Assembly (NCBI GenBank): GCA_963837515.1
Contig: CAWINT010000002.1
Location: forward strand, 1,302,001-1,366,000
From: RYN-230 sp963837515
Lineage (GTDB): Bacteria; Actinomycetota; Actinomycetes; Streptosporangiales; Streptosporangiaceae
Direction: 5' to 3'
Length of the DNA stretch: 64,000 nt
Below the pieces are notes generated by a model that was given only the letters and a program-made list of their open reading frames with translations, had not been told where the DNA came from and searched no databases. The translations under genes and the position numbers were made by a program. Shown here piece by piece: positions 1 through 8,974 of this stretch; position 1 is the stretch's first letter, and each line of letters starts with the position of its first letter.

Positions 1-369
1 CAGGGATTCCTCCGGATCGCGGCCGAGCACCAGCGACGTGCCCGCGGGCACCTCCACGTTCCCGGTGGGGAACACCAGCCGCAGCACGGCGGGGGAGATG
101 ATGCCGGCCCGGGGCGGCAGCGGCTCGCGGCAGGCCGGGCAGAACACCGCGGCGGCCTCGCGGACCGCCGCGCCGCAGTGCGGGCAGGACGCGGGGCCCG
201 CGGGGGGCGCGGCCCCGCTGTCCCGGTTGAGTGACTCCTGCATCACGGTCGGCGGGCTGGCCGGCTCGTCCGGTGGGCGCGTCCGCGGCAGGTTCGCGCC
301 GCAGGTGAAGCAGATCAGGTCCGCTGGCTGCACCTGTGCGGCACACGCTGGACAGGTGAGGCTCGCCAT
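1..369 (-). CDS. Zinc-ribbon / FHA-domain protein, 5' part only (runs off left edge)
   Basis: Reading on the minus strand from ATG at 369, with CCTCC (GGAGG on the coding strand) five bases upstream, the frame stays open to position 1. The first ~25 residues hold CPAC...CFTC, and a second pair CPHC...CPAC follows around residues 57-77, so two zinc-ribbon halves are visible. After them comes a beta-rich stretch ending in SLVLGRDPEE, which is the usual opening of a forkhead-associated (phosphothreonine-binding) domain. The remainder is outside the window. Proteins of this build are common in actinomycetes and are thought to read Ser/Thr kinase signals; that role here is inference from the family. 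It is divergent from the conservon. Confidence 0.75.
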   Translation of the reverse strand, partial: MASLTCPACAAQVQPADLICFTCGANLPRTRPPDEPASPPTVMQESLNRDSGAAPPAGPASCPHCGAAVREAAAVFCPACREPLPPRAGIISPAVLRLVFPTGNVEVPAGTSLVLGRDPEESL

Positions 370-631
370 GGCGTCCTCCGGGACGGCAGAGTGGGTGTCC
401 ACGAGAGCCTAACGTCCGGAAGGCCGTTCCGGGTGCCCGGCGCGGTCCGCCGGAAGGGCGTTCGGCGGCCCGGCGCACTCCGCCGACGGCCGCTCCCGGG
501 CCGGGCCGCTGCGCCGGGCACCGCCGCCAGCCCGCGGCGCCCACACCCCGGGACGGGGCCCAGGTCGCCAATCTGTGGCCCGCCGATTACATACCGCACG
601 GAAACATGTGCACATCCGGAACAGTTGGCGC

Positions 632-663
632 TCTGTCCACAAGAACTGCTCAGTTAGGACAGA
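632..663. promoter_or_regulatory. Imperfectly placed inverted repeat in the 550-bp leader before cvnA
   Basis: The stretch 370-919 between the FHA-type gene and cvnA contains no convincing gene. It is GC-rich up to about 590 and then becomes more A/T-rich (590-780), as expected of a promoter region. TCTGTCC at 632-638 is repeated inverted as GGACAGA at 657-663, an 18-base gap apart. Whether this is an operator or chance cannot be told from one sequence. Confidence 0.25.
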
Positions 664-919
664 ACCGGCCACGCTCGTGACGCCGGAGAGTACCCTACTC
701 ACGTCGAGCTATCCGCAAAACATCGCCTTAGCGCAGTGTTTTCCTGGCATAAGGTATTGATCGCGGCCGATGGTGAGACGTTAAGGTGTGCCCTCGGCTG
801 CGCCCGCGTGCGGGGCTCGCAGGATCGACACCCGGAAAGGGGTGCGTCATGTCAGTTCCGCCGCAAATCCCGCGGGCCTGCTGGCTCGACCCACTCGCCA
901 GGTGAAAGGTGCAGAGGCT

Positions 920-3900
920 GTGCGGTCCCGCAGCAACAAGACCGGTGCCAGTCCGGCTGATGACCCTGGGTCAGCCGAGCTGTTCGACGAGGCTGGACTG
1001 GCGTCCCGGCTACCCGCGGATCTCGACGACCGGGTGGATCTCGAGGACCGCCAGGAGAGCGCCGAGCCGCCAGCTGACCACGCTGGCCGTGGGCCTGCGG
1101 ACCCGGGGTCGCGTCGGGCGCTGAAGAACTGGCGGGTGCGGTCCCGCCTGGTCCTGCTCATCGCCATCCCGACGCTGGCCGCCGTGATCCTGGGCGGGAC
1201 GAGCATCTTGTCCTACGCCCGGGCCGCCAGCGCGGACGGCCGGGTCCAGCAGCTGGCCACGTTGAGCTCGCACGTGACCGTGCTGGCCCAGCGGCTGGAG
1301 GACGAGCGCGACCAGACCGTCTACTTCATCGGACTCGGCACCCAGGGCGGCCGGACCCAGGCCCTCGCGGCGGGCAAGGCGGTGGCCAGCTCCGGCGCGG
1401 GAGCCCAGCTGGGTGTGGTGCAGCAGCAGTACACGCTCAGCAACCAGGCCATCCGCGTGGTGAGCCAGGACCTCAGCCAGATCAACGGCTCGTTCTCGGC
1501 CCAGGCGCAGCAGGAAGCGGCCAACGCCCGGAGCGCCCTGGCGAACCTGCGCTTCCTGCGCGACGCGTCCATCAGGTCCGCGCTGCCCGCTTTGGTCGTC
1601 GTGCAGAAGTACACCGCGCTGATCACCAGTCTGCTCGCGCTCATCGATGTCACCGGCCAGGGCACCAGCGACGCCACGCTGGGCCAGGGGATCCGGGTGC
1701 TCAGCCTGGTCGCCCGGATGGACGAGCAAGCCTCACAGCAGCGCGCCCTCCTCGCCGACGCCCTGCTGGGGGGTAAGCAGCTGCCCGCGAACAACCTGAA
1801 CGCGCTCACCTCGGCCCAGTCGCAGCAGCAGAGCAACCTGCAGTCGTTCGACACCTCGACGAGCATCGCGCAGCGCCAGCTGTGGAACACCAGCGTCTCC
1901 AATTCCTTCGTGTTCGAGGCAAACGCCGAGGAAACCCAGGCCATCTCGACCGCCCAGGCCAACAACGGCTCGCTGGCCACCGACCTGACCAGCGTGGACG
2001 ACTGGTTCGGCGCCATGTCGAACGAGGTCAACTCGCAGATGGGCTCGGTCGAGCAGACGCTGGCCGGCCAGATCACCGCGCGGGCCGGGACGCTGCACCG
2101 GGACGCGCTGACCGCGGCGCTCGTGGTGGGGGCCGTGGTGCTGCTGGTGCTGGCTCTGGCCCTGTTGCTCACCGTGGTGGTCGGCCGGTCGATGGTCCGG
2201 CCGCTGCGCCGGCTGCGGGCGGGCGCCCTCGAGGTGGCCGGTGTCCGGCTACCGGACATGGTCCGCCGGATGAGCGAGAACGACGGCGCCGGCGTCTCGT
2301 TCGACGTCGCGCCGATCGATGTCGATTCTTCCGACGAGATCGGTGAGGTGGCCCGGGCCTTCGACCAGGTCCACCGCGAAGCCCTCCGGCTGGCGGCCAA
2401 CGAGGCCGCGCTGCGGGGTAACGTCAACGCGATGTTCGTGAACCTGTCCCGCCGCAGCCAGTCCCTGGTCGAACGGCAGATCCGGCTGATCGACGACCTG
2501 GAGCAGGGCGAGCAGGACCCGGAGCGGCTGGCCAACCTGTTCCAGATGGACCACCTGGCCACGCGTATGCGGCGCAACTCGGAGAACCTGCTGGTTCTCG
2601 CCGGGCACGAGGTTTCCCGGCGGTGGAACCAGCCGGTCGCCCTGGTGGACGTGCTCCGCGCGGCGGTGTCCGAGATCGAGCAGTACGAGCGGGTCTCGAT
2701 GAACGTCCAGCCGGGTATCTCGGTGCGCGGCCAGGCCGTCAACGACGTCGTGCACCTCGTGGCCGAACTGGTGGAGAATGCCACGTCGTTCTCCTCGGCC
2801 GAGACCCCGGTCACCGTGTCTGGGCACCTGCTGAACAGCGGCGGCGTGCTGCTGGACATCAGCGACCAGGGTGTCGGCATGGGCGCCGAGGAGATGGCCC
2901 ACGCCAACTGGCGGCTGGACAACCCGCCAGTGGTGGACGTGGCCGTGTCCCGGCGCATGGGCCTGTTCGTGGTCGCCCGGCTGGCTGCCCGGCATGGCAT
3001 CCGGATCCGGCTCCGGCCCGCTCCCACCGGCGGCCTGACCGCGCTGGTGTGGCTGCCCGACGAGACCGTCACCCACGAGGGCGTCGGCCCGGCGGTCCCC
3101 GGCGGCCGGCGGCTCGGCTCGAACGGGTCGGCCGCCCGGGACGCGGTAGAGCCGCTCACCCCGGGCGCGGACTGGGGCCAGCGCCGTGGGCGCAGCGCCG
3201 CGGAAGAGGCGGTCAACGCGGCCCGTGCGCCCCGGTTCGCGCCGCTGCAGGCCGAGAACGGGGACTCCGCGCCCACCGCCGGGTTCCCCGCGGTCAGCCC
3301 GTCCTGGGAGGACACGGCGACCAAGGCCCCCAGTCCCAGCTGGGGTGAGTGGCCGGGCCCGGCGCCCACTCCGGCGTGGGACAGCCCGCCGGCCAAGACC
3401 GACGGCGCGTCCTGGCAGGACGGGCCGCCCAAACCGGCCGCGGCCGGCTGGGACAGCCCGCCGGCTCAGCCGGACAGCGCCTCGTGGGACGGCGCCCCGG
3501 CCCAGCCCGCCGCCGGCTGGGGTGAGCGTCCGGGTGTGCCGGACTCCGCGCCGCCGCCCGCAGCGAGCACCGGCCCGCTGCCCGCGGTGTCCGACACCGG
3601 CTCGCTGCCAGCCTTCGGCGCCCCGCTGACCGGGGGGGACTCCGGTCAGCCGCCGCAGCTGCCCACCCGCCCGGTGCGGACGTCGTTCGGCGACACCGGG
3701 CCGATCCGGCGCGAAGTGGTCGTGCCGCCCGCCGCTCCCACGGGAGAGGGCAACCGGCTGCCGATCTTCGAGTCGGTGGAGTCGGACTGGTTCCGCCGTG
3801 GCCGGCACAGTGCTGACCGGCCCAACGGCACCAGCAACGCTGTGCCGGAGAGCGCCACGAGCTGGGCATCCGCCTCGGACGAGGGCTGGCGGGCCGCGGA

Positions 3901-4141
3901 AGCGGTGAGTAAGCCGGCCTCCGGCGGGGTAACCCTGTCCGGCCTCCCGAAGCGGATTCCCAAGGCCAACCTGGTGCCCGGGGCGGCCGGAGGCGACGCC
4001 CAGGCGGCGGCTCCTCCCGCGGCCCGCTCGGCCGCGATAACCAGGGATCGCTTCGCGAGCTTCCAGCGAGGTATTCGCGAAGCCCGCTCCACGGTGAACA
4101 GCCAGGACGACGATGGCGGTGAGGGAGACGGTGGTACATGA
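920..4141 (+). CDS. cvnA: Conservon sensor histidine kinase CvnA (NIT-HAMP-HATPase)
   Basis: Membrane histidine kinase that heads a four-gene conservon. With GTG 920 it has 1073 residues: a transmembrane helix at about 76-98, an extracytoplasmic helical nitrate/nitrite-sensing-like (NIT) domain to about 390, a second helix at 397-421 followed by HAMP, and a HATPase domain with N-box ELVENATSFSS (near 614) and G-box DISDQGVGMG (near 646). From about 714 to the end is a disordered Pro/Ala/Trp tail with repeated WDSPPA / SWGEWPG-like units. The start is uncertain: in-frame GTGs at 788 and 842 lengthen the protein but have poorly spaced ribosome sites, whereas AAAGG lies ten bases before 920. No classical phosphoacceptor H-box is obvious, as is usual for CvnA. 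cvnB-D follow directly. Confidence 0.9.
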   Translation: MRSRSNKTGASPADDPGSAELFDEAGLASRLPADLDDRVDLEDRQESAEPPADHAGRGPADPGSRRALKNWRVRSRLVLLIAIPTLAAVILGGTSILSYARAASADGRVQQLATLSSHVTVLAQRLEDERDQTVYFIGLGTQGGRTQALAAGKAVASSGAGAQLGVVQQQYTLSNQAIRVVSQDLSQINGSFSAQAQQEAANARSALANLRFLRDASIRSALPALVVVQKYTALITSLLALIDVTGQGTSDATLGQGIRVLSLVARMDEQASQQRALLADALLGGKQLPANNLNALTSAQSQQQSNLQSFDTSTSIAQRQLWNTSVSNSFVFEANAEETQAISTAQANNGSLATDLTSVDDWFGAMSNEVNSQMGSVEQTLAGQITARAGTLHRDALTAALVVGAVVLLVLALALLLTVVVGRSMVRPLRRLRAGALEVAGVRLPDMVRRMSENDGAGVSFDVAPIDVDSSDEIGEVARAFDQVHREALRLAANEAALRGNVNAMFVNLSRRSQSLVERQIRLIDDLEQGEQDPERLANLFQMDHLATRMRRNSENLLVLAGHEVSRRWNQPVALVDVLRAAVSEIEQYERVSMNVQPGISVRGQAVNDVVHLVAELVENATSFSSAETPVTVSGHLLNSGGVLLDISDQGVGMGAEEMAHANWRLDNPPVVDVAVSRRMGLFVVARLAARHGIRIRLRPAPTGGLTALVWLPDETVTHEGVGPAVPGGRRLGSNGSAARDAVEPLTPGADWGQRRGRSAAEEAVNAARAPRFAPLQAENGDSAPTAGFPAVSPSWEDTATKAPSPSWGEWPGPAPTPAWDSPPAKTDGASWQDGPPKPAAAGWDSPPAQPDSASWDGAPAQPAAGWGERPGVPDSAPPPAASTGPLPAVSDTGSLPAFGAPLTGGDSGQPPQLPTRPVRTSFGDTGPIRREVVVPPAAPTGEGNRLPIFESVESDWFRRGRHSADRPNGTSNAVPESATSWASASDEGWRAAEAVSKPASGGVTLSGLPKRIPKANLVPGAAGGDAQAAAPPAARSAAITRDRFASFQRGIREARSTVNSQDDDGGEGDGGT

Positions 4142-4202
4142 GGGGTGGCGCAGGTATGCCACAAGTGATGCCTACGGTGGGGTCGCCGAGAGAGGAGGGT
4201 TC

Positions 4203-4625
4203 GTGAGCCCGCTCACACGCCCGGTCCAGGACCTGAACTGGCTGATCACGAACTTCGTGGAGAGAGTCCCGTCGGTCGCGCATGCCATCGTGGTCTCCTC
4301 GGATGGACTGCCCTTGGCGTTCTCCAACGGCTTCCCCGCCGACCGGGTGGATCAGCTGGCGGCGGTCACGTCCGGGCTGACCAGCCTGACGCAGGGCGCC
4401 GCCCGGGTCTTCGAGGGCGGACCGGTAACTCAGACGGTCGTCGAGATGCAGCGAGGCCTGCTGCTCGTGATGGCGATCAGTGACGGGTCGAGCCTGGCCG
4501 TGCTCGCCTCGGCTGACTGCGATATGGGCTTGGTGGCCTATGAGATGGCGCTTCTTGTCGAACGTGTTGGCCGCGCCCTGACGCCTGATATGCGTGGGGT
4601 GCTCCGGTCGGAGGATGGCAGATAG
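4203..4625 (+). CDS. cvnB: Conservon roadblock/LC7 protein CvnB
   Basis: 140-residue roadblock/LC7 protein opening with SPLTRPVQDLNWLITNFVE. Family knowledge: CvnB-type proteins act with a MglA-like small GTPase (CvnD) and are thought to link it to the membrane kinase. The GTG at 4203 is chosen because GAGGAGG lies six bases upstream and because roadblock similarity begins there; the frame is open from an ATG at 4113, which would overlap cvnA. It sits 61 bases after cvnA and 15 bases before cvnC. Confidence 0.93.
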   Translation: MSPLTRPVQDLNWLITNFVERVPSVAHAIVVSSDGLPLAFSNGFPADRVDQLAAVTSGLTSLTQGAARVFEGGPVTQTVVEMQRGLLLVMAISDGSSLAVLASADCDMGLVAYEMALLVERVGRALTPDMRGVLRSEDGR

Positions 4626-4640
4626 TGACAGGAGAGACCG

Positions 4641-5072
4641 TTGTCCGGCCCCGGCCTGGATGACTGGCCGCCCGTAGGGGGTCCGCACACCCCCGGATCC
4701 GGCGGCGGAAAACGTGCGCGTGCGGCCGAACCAGCGGGGAGCGGGCTGGTCCGGCCCTATGCGGTGACCGGTGGCAGGACCAAGCCCCGGTACCAGCTGC
4801 AGATCGAGGCGATGGTGGCCGCGTCCCATTACGAGGCACGGGACCTGTCCAGCCTCAGCCCGGAATGCCAGGCGATTCTCGGGTTCTGCCGTGACTGGCG
4901 TTCGGTCGCCGAGATATCGGCCGTCCTTCGGATGCCGCTGGGTGTCGCCCGAGTCCTCGTGGCTGACATGGCGGTGGAAGGGCTAGTCAGGGTTCACCAG
5001 CTGGACCATGCACAGGGCCGCCCAGATCTCAACCTGCTCGAAAGGGTGCTCAGTGGACTTCGCAAGCTCTAG
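4641..5072 (+). CDS. cvnC: Conservon DUF742 protein CvnC
   Basis: 143-residue protein with a TTG start at 4641 and GGAGAG just upstream. After a Gly/Pro-rich N-terminus the DUF742 core begins at SGLVRPYAVTGGRT and continues with a winged-helix-like region (CRDWRSVAEISAVLRMPLGVARVLVADM, cited in part) and the typical end LLERVLSGLRKL. DUF742 proteins are found almost only as the third conservon member; the fold suggests binding to a partner or DNA, but the molecular role is not settled. It overlaps cvnD by 20 bases. Confidence 0.92.
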   Translation: MSGPGLDDWPPVGGPHTPGSGGGKRARAAEPAGSGLVRPYAVTGGRTKPRYQLQIEAMVAASHYEARDLSSLSPECQAILGFCRDWRSVAEISAVLRMPLGVARVLVADMAVEGLVRVHQLDHAQGRPDLNLLERVLSGLRKL

Positions 5073-5655
5073 TCCGGTGCGGGGCGCGGCTGGGGATACC
5101 GCGGCCATGACGTCGGTCAAGATCGTCGTGGCGGGTGGCTTCGGCGTCGGGAAGACGACGTTCGTCGGATCGGTGTCGGAGATCACCCCGCTGACCACCG
5201 AAGCGGTCATGACCTCGGCCAGCGCCGGTGTTGACGACCTGTCGGCGGTACCCGACAAGACCACGACCACGGTGGCCATGGACTTCGGCCGGGTGACGCT
5301 GGACGCCGGGCTCATCCTGTACCTGTTCGGCACGCCCGGCCAGCACCGGTTCTGGTTCATGTGGGACGACCTGATCCAGGGCGCCATCGGGGCGGTCGTG
5401 CTGGTGGACACCCGCCGCCTGGCCGACTCCTTCCCGGCAGTGGACTACTTCGAGACGGCTGGACTGCCGTTCATCGTGGCCATCAACGGGTTCCATGGCG
5501 AGTTCCCGCACGGTGTGCAGGACGTCCAGGAGGCGCTGTCGGTCAGCCCGAACGTCCCGGTCGTGCAGTGCGACGCCCGGGGCCGCAAGTCCACCAAGGC
5601 GACGCTGATCGCCCTGGTCGAGCACGCCATGGCGATGCAGCTTAGCGCGCGATAG
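5053..5655 (+). CDS. cvnD: Conservon small GTPase CvnD
   Basis: 200-residue MglA-like GTPase. The P-loop GGFGVGKT is at residues 28-35, the switch-II region reads FGTPGQHRFW in place of the usual DxxGQ, and the guanine-specificity position is INGFHGE instead of NKxD; both substitutions are normal for conservon GTPases. GTG 5053 is used because GAAAGGG stands seven bases before it and the resulting N-terminus VDFASSSPVRG matches the family; an upstream in-frame start at 5008 would lie deep inside cvnC. The 20-base overlap with cvnC implies translational coupling. Confidence 0.93.
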   Translation: MDFASSSPVRGAAGDTAAMTSVKIVVAGGFGVGKTTFVGSVSEITPLTTEAVMTSASAGVDDLSAVPDKTTTTVAMDFGRVTLDAGLILYLFGTPGQHRFWFMWDDLIQGAIGAVVLVDTRRLADSFPAVDYFETAGLPFIVAINGFHGEFPHGVQDVQEALSVSPNVPVVQCDARGRKSTKATLIALVEHAMAMQLSAR

Positions 5656-5782
5656 GCGCCGGGCGTCCGTGGGCCCGGGTCACGGGTTCCCCCACGGGCC
5701 GGGCCGGGCCGGCGACGGGCCGGCCGACCGCGGCAGCAGGCGCCGGCACGACGGCGGCGTCTGCTGTAATGTTCAGGCGCCC

Positions 5783-5856
5783 GGGGCGGTAGCTCAGCCG
5801 GTCAGAGCAGCGGACTCATAATCCGTCGGTCGTGGGTTCGAGCCCCACCCGCCCCA
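5783..5856 (+). tRNA. tRNA with CAT anticodon (elongator Met, or Ile2)
   Basis: 74-nt cloverleaf: acceptor GGGGCGG / CCGCCCC, D-arm GCTC...GAGC, anticodon stem GCGGA / TCCGT around loop CTCATAA, T-stem GTGGG / CCCAC with TTCGAGC, discriminator A. No CCA is encoded (the next bases are CTC). The anticodon CAT means tRNA-Met elongator or lysidine-modified tRNA-Ile2; sequence alone does not decide. The 3' half from 5814 is repeated at 11217-11260 and is the insertion site of the island that follows. Confidence 0.93.
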
Positions 5857-5857
5857 C
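5814..5857 (+). repeat. attL: tRNA 3' half, copy 1
   Basis: Forms the working 3' end of the tRNA at 5783-5856. It differs from the right copy at 5826, 5848 and 5855. In tyrosine-integrase islands this copy is normally brought in by the element and rebuilds the tRNA gene. Confidence 0.85.
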
Positions 5858-5975
5858 TCACTCAAAGCGCTCGTCAAGGCACTGTGACCTGCGAAGATGT
5901 TCGGCTTTCCCGATCTCGTTCCGCTGGCGCTTGTGCGGTTGTGCGCGGCTGGAGGCCGGTTTGTGCGGATCGCTG

Positions 5976-5995
5976 TGCCAAATGCGTGCCAAAAT
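5976..5995 (+). repeat. Integrase arm-type site, left (TGCCAAATGCGTGCCAAAAT)
   Basis: A 20-bp sequence containing two copies of GTGCCAAA-like units, repeated with two mismatches at 11124-11143, just inside the other end of the island. Tyrosine integrases of this kind bind short repeated arm sites flanking the core; the position on both sides supports that reading. The rest of 5858-6074 holds no gene that I can support. Confidence 0.55.
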
Positions 5996-6074
5996 CACAA
6001 GATCATCGAAGGACCGTCTGGATGGGGTCGCGCACTGGGCAGGGGCCTACGTCGATGATGGGGGAGAGACCGGG

Positions 6075-7449
6075 TCAGTTCTGGCGGAGGGCTTCGGCGA
6101 TCCGGCGCTTGGCCAGTTCGTCTTGGCCGACGACGCACTTGGCGTAGATCCGCAGTAGCACATCAACGCTGTGCCCGGCCCACTCCGCGACCTGGGTGGG
6201 GTAGACACCGCCGTTCAGCCAGGTGGACAGGCAAGCGTGCGGCAGGTCGCAGGGTCGCCGAGCGAGCGGTGTGTTGCTCGGCCTCGGTCAGGGCGTCGTG
6301 GCGGGCCCTGATCCAGGCGCGGCGGTAGGTCACGGTGGCTAGCTCGCCGCCCCGCACACCGCTGAACAAGCGGCCGTCCTCGGCCGCGCCGAACAGGGCG
6401 AGATGCTCCCGCAGCAGTAGGACCACCTCGGGGTGTGCGGGCACGATCCGGCTGTCTCCCTCGGCGCGGTGCTTGAGCTGTCGTCGCTCCCGCGCGCTGC
6501 CGTCGTCGGTCCAGTCGCGGCCTGTGTCCGTTCTCGCGTTGCGAAGATGCAGTTCGCCCCAGTCGTCGTCCTGCGCCGCGGACGGCAAGGTCAGGCAGTC
6601 TGCGGTAAGGCTGACGGCTTCCTCCGGCCGGAGCCCGGCGTAGTACATCAGCCTGAAGAAGGCGACGAGCCGAGGGCCGCTCGGCTGCTGGTCCATGACT
6701 GCTGCCAGCAATGCCCGCGCCTGGCGCGGGTTCACCACGCACCGCCGGTCCACCTGTCCGGAAGTGCGGGGCGCGGTCCACTTCAGGAGCCGGATCGGAT
6801 TGGAGTCGAGCAAGCCCAGTTCGACCGCGTAATCCATGGCGTTCGCCAGGATCGTGCGATGGCGCCGGGCGGTGCTCGCGGTCGCGGTCTTGCCATCCAG
6901 CCTGCCGGTGGCCTGCTCCAGCAGCCTGCGGGCAGTCGCGGCGTCGGTCAGCGCCGACAGGGGAGTGCTGTTGCGCGCCACCCAGCCGAGCACCTCGGCC
7001 ACATCGGCGGGAGGCTCGGCGCGCTGCTTGGTGTTGAAACCCCACCGGCTCAGCGCGCGGCGGACGCTCAACTCGTCCGGACAGCCGCGTCCCTCGGTCA
7101 GCATCGTGGGTGTCGCCGCCGTCAGCGCCCGTGCGATGTCCTTGCGGTACTTGGCCGAGGCCTGCTTCCACTTCATGTCCACGTAGAGACACGCGAACTC
7201 GTACCACGTGGTGCCGCGGCGGTCCCGTTCCCAGGCAGTCGGCCTGCGGGTAGCCAGGCTGAACGCCTCACCCTTGCGGGCGGCGGTCAGGATGGCGCTG
7301 CGGAAGCTGTCGGCCTGAGCAGCATTGCGGAAGCCCTCCTTGCAGAGCCGGCGGCCGACCTTCCAGCGGACCCGGTAGGTGGTGACCTGGCGGCCCTTGT
7401 AGACCTCGGTCTGGTAGACCCTGACGTCGTAGGTCGTGCCCTCGGTCAT
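6075..7449 (-). pseudogene. Tyrosine site-specific integrase, frameshifted and lacking catalytic Arg
   Basis: Begins at ATG 7449, overlapping the excisionase stop as ATGA. The N-terminal part has the arm-binding and core-binding regions; box I is intact (YYAGLRPEEAVSL). Near 6270 the frame is broken by one extra base: the continuation in the next frame reads RPCDLPHACLSTWLNGG, AEWAGHSVDVLLRIYAKC and ends at a stop at 6075, which is the normal family C-terminus with box II, the His/Trp box and the active-site Tyr. Without the shift repair the protein would end at 6163 in unrelated sequence. In box II the usual DLRH is DLPH, so the second catalytic Arg is also lost. Therefore inactive unless the shift is a sequencing error, and even then doubtful. 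Confidence 0.88.
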
Positions 7450-7661
7450 CAGGCGGCTTCTTCGCAAGAGGCCAGCCAGCGCTGGTACTCCGACCTGCGG
7501 ATGCGCAGGCAGCCATTCGGCAGCGTGATGCACCGGGGCGCCCGGCCCTTGGCCCGCCACTCGTAGAAGGTCCGGCGGCTGATGCCGAGGTCGGCGCACA
7601 CCTCCGCGATGGTGAGCTTGTCCCGCTCCCGGGCACCGCGGCTTTGTTCAGCGCCGGGCAT
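7449..7661 (-). CDS. Excisionase / helix-turn-helix DNA-binding protein of the island
   Basis: 70-residue protein read from ATG 7661, which has GGAGG seven bases upstream. The core LTIAEVCADLGISRRTFYEWR is a MerR-like winged helix of the excisionase family, followed by the wing APRCITLPNGCLRIRRSEYQRW. Such proteins bind att DNA and steer the integrase towards excision. Its stop overlaps the integrase ATG (ATGA), the standard xis-int coupling. Looks intact although its partner is dead. Confidence 0.85.
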   Translation of the reverse strand: MPGAEQSRGARERDKLTIAEVCADLGISRRTFYEWRAKGRAPRCITLPNGCLRIRRSEYQRWLASCEEAA

Positions 7662-8530
7662 GTCGAGGCCTCCGCGCTGCCATGCCGCACCGGCTGCCTG
7701 GCGCACACCGCCAGACCGACCGGCACAGCCGCTTGTCCATGGTGGTTCTCCTTCCGGTGATGTCAACCGGGAGCGCATGGCCCCGCTCGGTTACATGCGC
7801 TTCCGGATGCAAGCACTGGCCCGCTCGCGGGCTCCTCGAAACGGCCTAACTCGGTCAAAGCTGCATAAGGCTGGGATGCCAGCCGTTCGCCATGGTGATC
7901 GGGGGAATCCCCGGAATGGTGCGGACCGCCACCGCACAGAAATGATCTTTAATATCTTGCCGACGCCCTGGGTCTTCAACCCGGCGCCTTAGGCAACCCT
8001 TCGCCGCTCCGCTCACCACTGTGCAACAAGCGCCAGAACCGTGCAACTGCCGCCCGCTAGATACGCAGCGACCGTTATCGTCCGCAGGCGTCCGCAGAAG
8101 ACCATTACTGTCCGATGCTGAGCTTTAGCGGTGGAGAAATGTGGTGCAAGTCACACTCAGAGCGGCGGGCCGGGCCGTTCCAGCCCTGGCCGGTTCCGCG
8201 CGGGATCGCGATGCTCTGCGGGAGTTCGTGGGCGCCGCCGCCGGGCCGCTGCCCCGCATCCGCAGGCAGGCGGTACCGGGCCGCAACGATCTCGAAGCGC
8301 CGCGCCCGCACGGATAGCCGGGCCGTCCTCCGGTCGCCGGGCAGTCTCTCACCGTGAAAGATCACCATCAAGGGCGCGCCTGGCGGCGCGTCGCTGGCGC
8401 GATGGCGCAAGCGCCACCCTTGACACTGATCTTCCTCGGCAAGACCTCGGCACCTATCAGGAGGACGGGGGAAGAGTGCGTTAACGCAGTCACCCACTAT
8501 AGCTACGGTTTGTGGAGTACCATTGGGCGA
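7662..8530. other. Gene-poor stretch of the island
   Basis: About 870 bases with no gene that I can support. Several overlapping frames are open, but none has a ribosome site plus protein-like composition. A 57-codon frame at 8144-8317 (+) has a plausible Ala/Arg-rich composition and could be a remnant; it has no recognisable domain. The G+C content falls from about 8460 onwards. The replication and transfer genes of a complete AICE would be expected hereabouts and have evidently been lost. Confidence 0.5.
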
Positions 8531-8974
8531 ATGGTAGAGGTACTTGTTAATATCGCTTATAGCTTCGAGTTGACCGAGAAGCCCAGGGCGGCCCGGAAAC
8601 TAGCTTCCACATTTACCAGAAGTGGAATACCCGCAGCTTTGGAGTTGGAGTCTCGCGATGAAAACTTCCATGTCGGAGATTTCAACGATGTTCTATCACC
8701 GGAGACCATTGTTCTTATAGTCACATCAGCTGCGGCTACAACCGTGGTAAATGCTATGGTCACGGACATTTATAATAGAGCAAAGACGTGGGCGCGTGGA
8801 CGATACAAAAGCCGACAAAAGAAATCAAAGTCGCGGCGAGACTCCGGGAAGCCTGTTCGCATCATTATCTTTAATCAGGACGGGACGAGGCTGGTAGAGT
8901 GGCAGGTCGATGGTGGCGGCGAGAGAGAGTATTACCCGCATTTGCGCCCAACGACGCCGCCCGACAATCAATAG
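8531..8974 (+). CDS. Low-G+C membrane-associated protein of unknown function (EACC1-like build)
   Basis: 147 residues from ATG 8531; the frame remains open further upstream and no start has a strong ribosome site, so the N-terminus is unsure. Visible parts: an N-terminal alpha/beta segment (VEVLVNIAYSFELTEKPRAA), a hydrophobic helix ETIVLIVTSAAATTVVNAMV at about residues 58-77, a very basic stretch (RGRYKSRQKKSKSRR), then a beta hairpin VRIIIFNQDGTRLVEWQVDG. This order (small domain, single hydrophobic helix, beta hairpin with DGT) resembles the effector-associated constant component EACC1 of actinobacterial conflict systems; the resemblance is of layout only and is my inference. Codon use with many A/T third positions differs sharply from all neighbours and marks recent transfer. 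Confidence 0.6.
   Translation: MVEVLVNIAYSFELTEKPRAARKLASTFTRSGIPAALELESRDENFHVGDFNDVLSPETIVLIVTSAAATTVVNAMVTDIYNRAKTWARGRYKSRQKKSKSRRDSGKPVRIIIFNQDGTRLVEWQVDGGGEREYYPHLRPTTPPDNQ

Noticed and set aside
1321..3432. Long minus-strand open frame opposite cvnA
   Set aside because: Mirror of the kinase gene with Ser/Arg-rich, domain-free product; a codon-bias shadow.
5832..6158. Open frames just right of the tRNA
   Set aside because: They start inside the tRNA or lack ribosome sites, and overlap the real C-terminus of the integrase on the other strand.
8144..8317. 57-codon plus-strand frame in the island
   Set aside because: Composition is plausible, but there is no ribosome site, no known domain and no conserved neighbour; reported only as a note on the gap.
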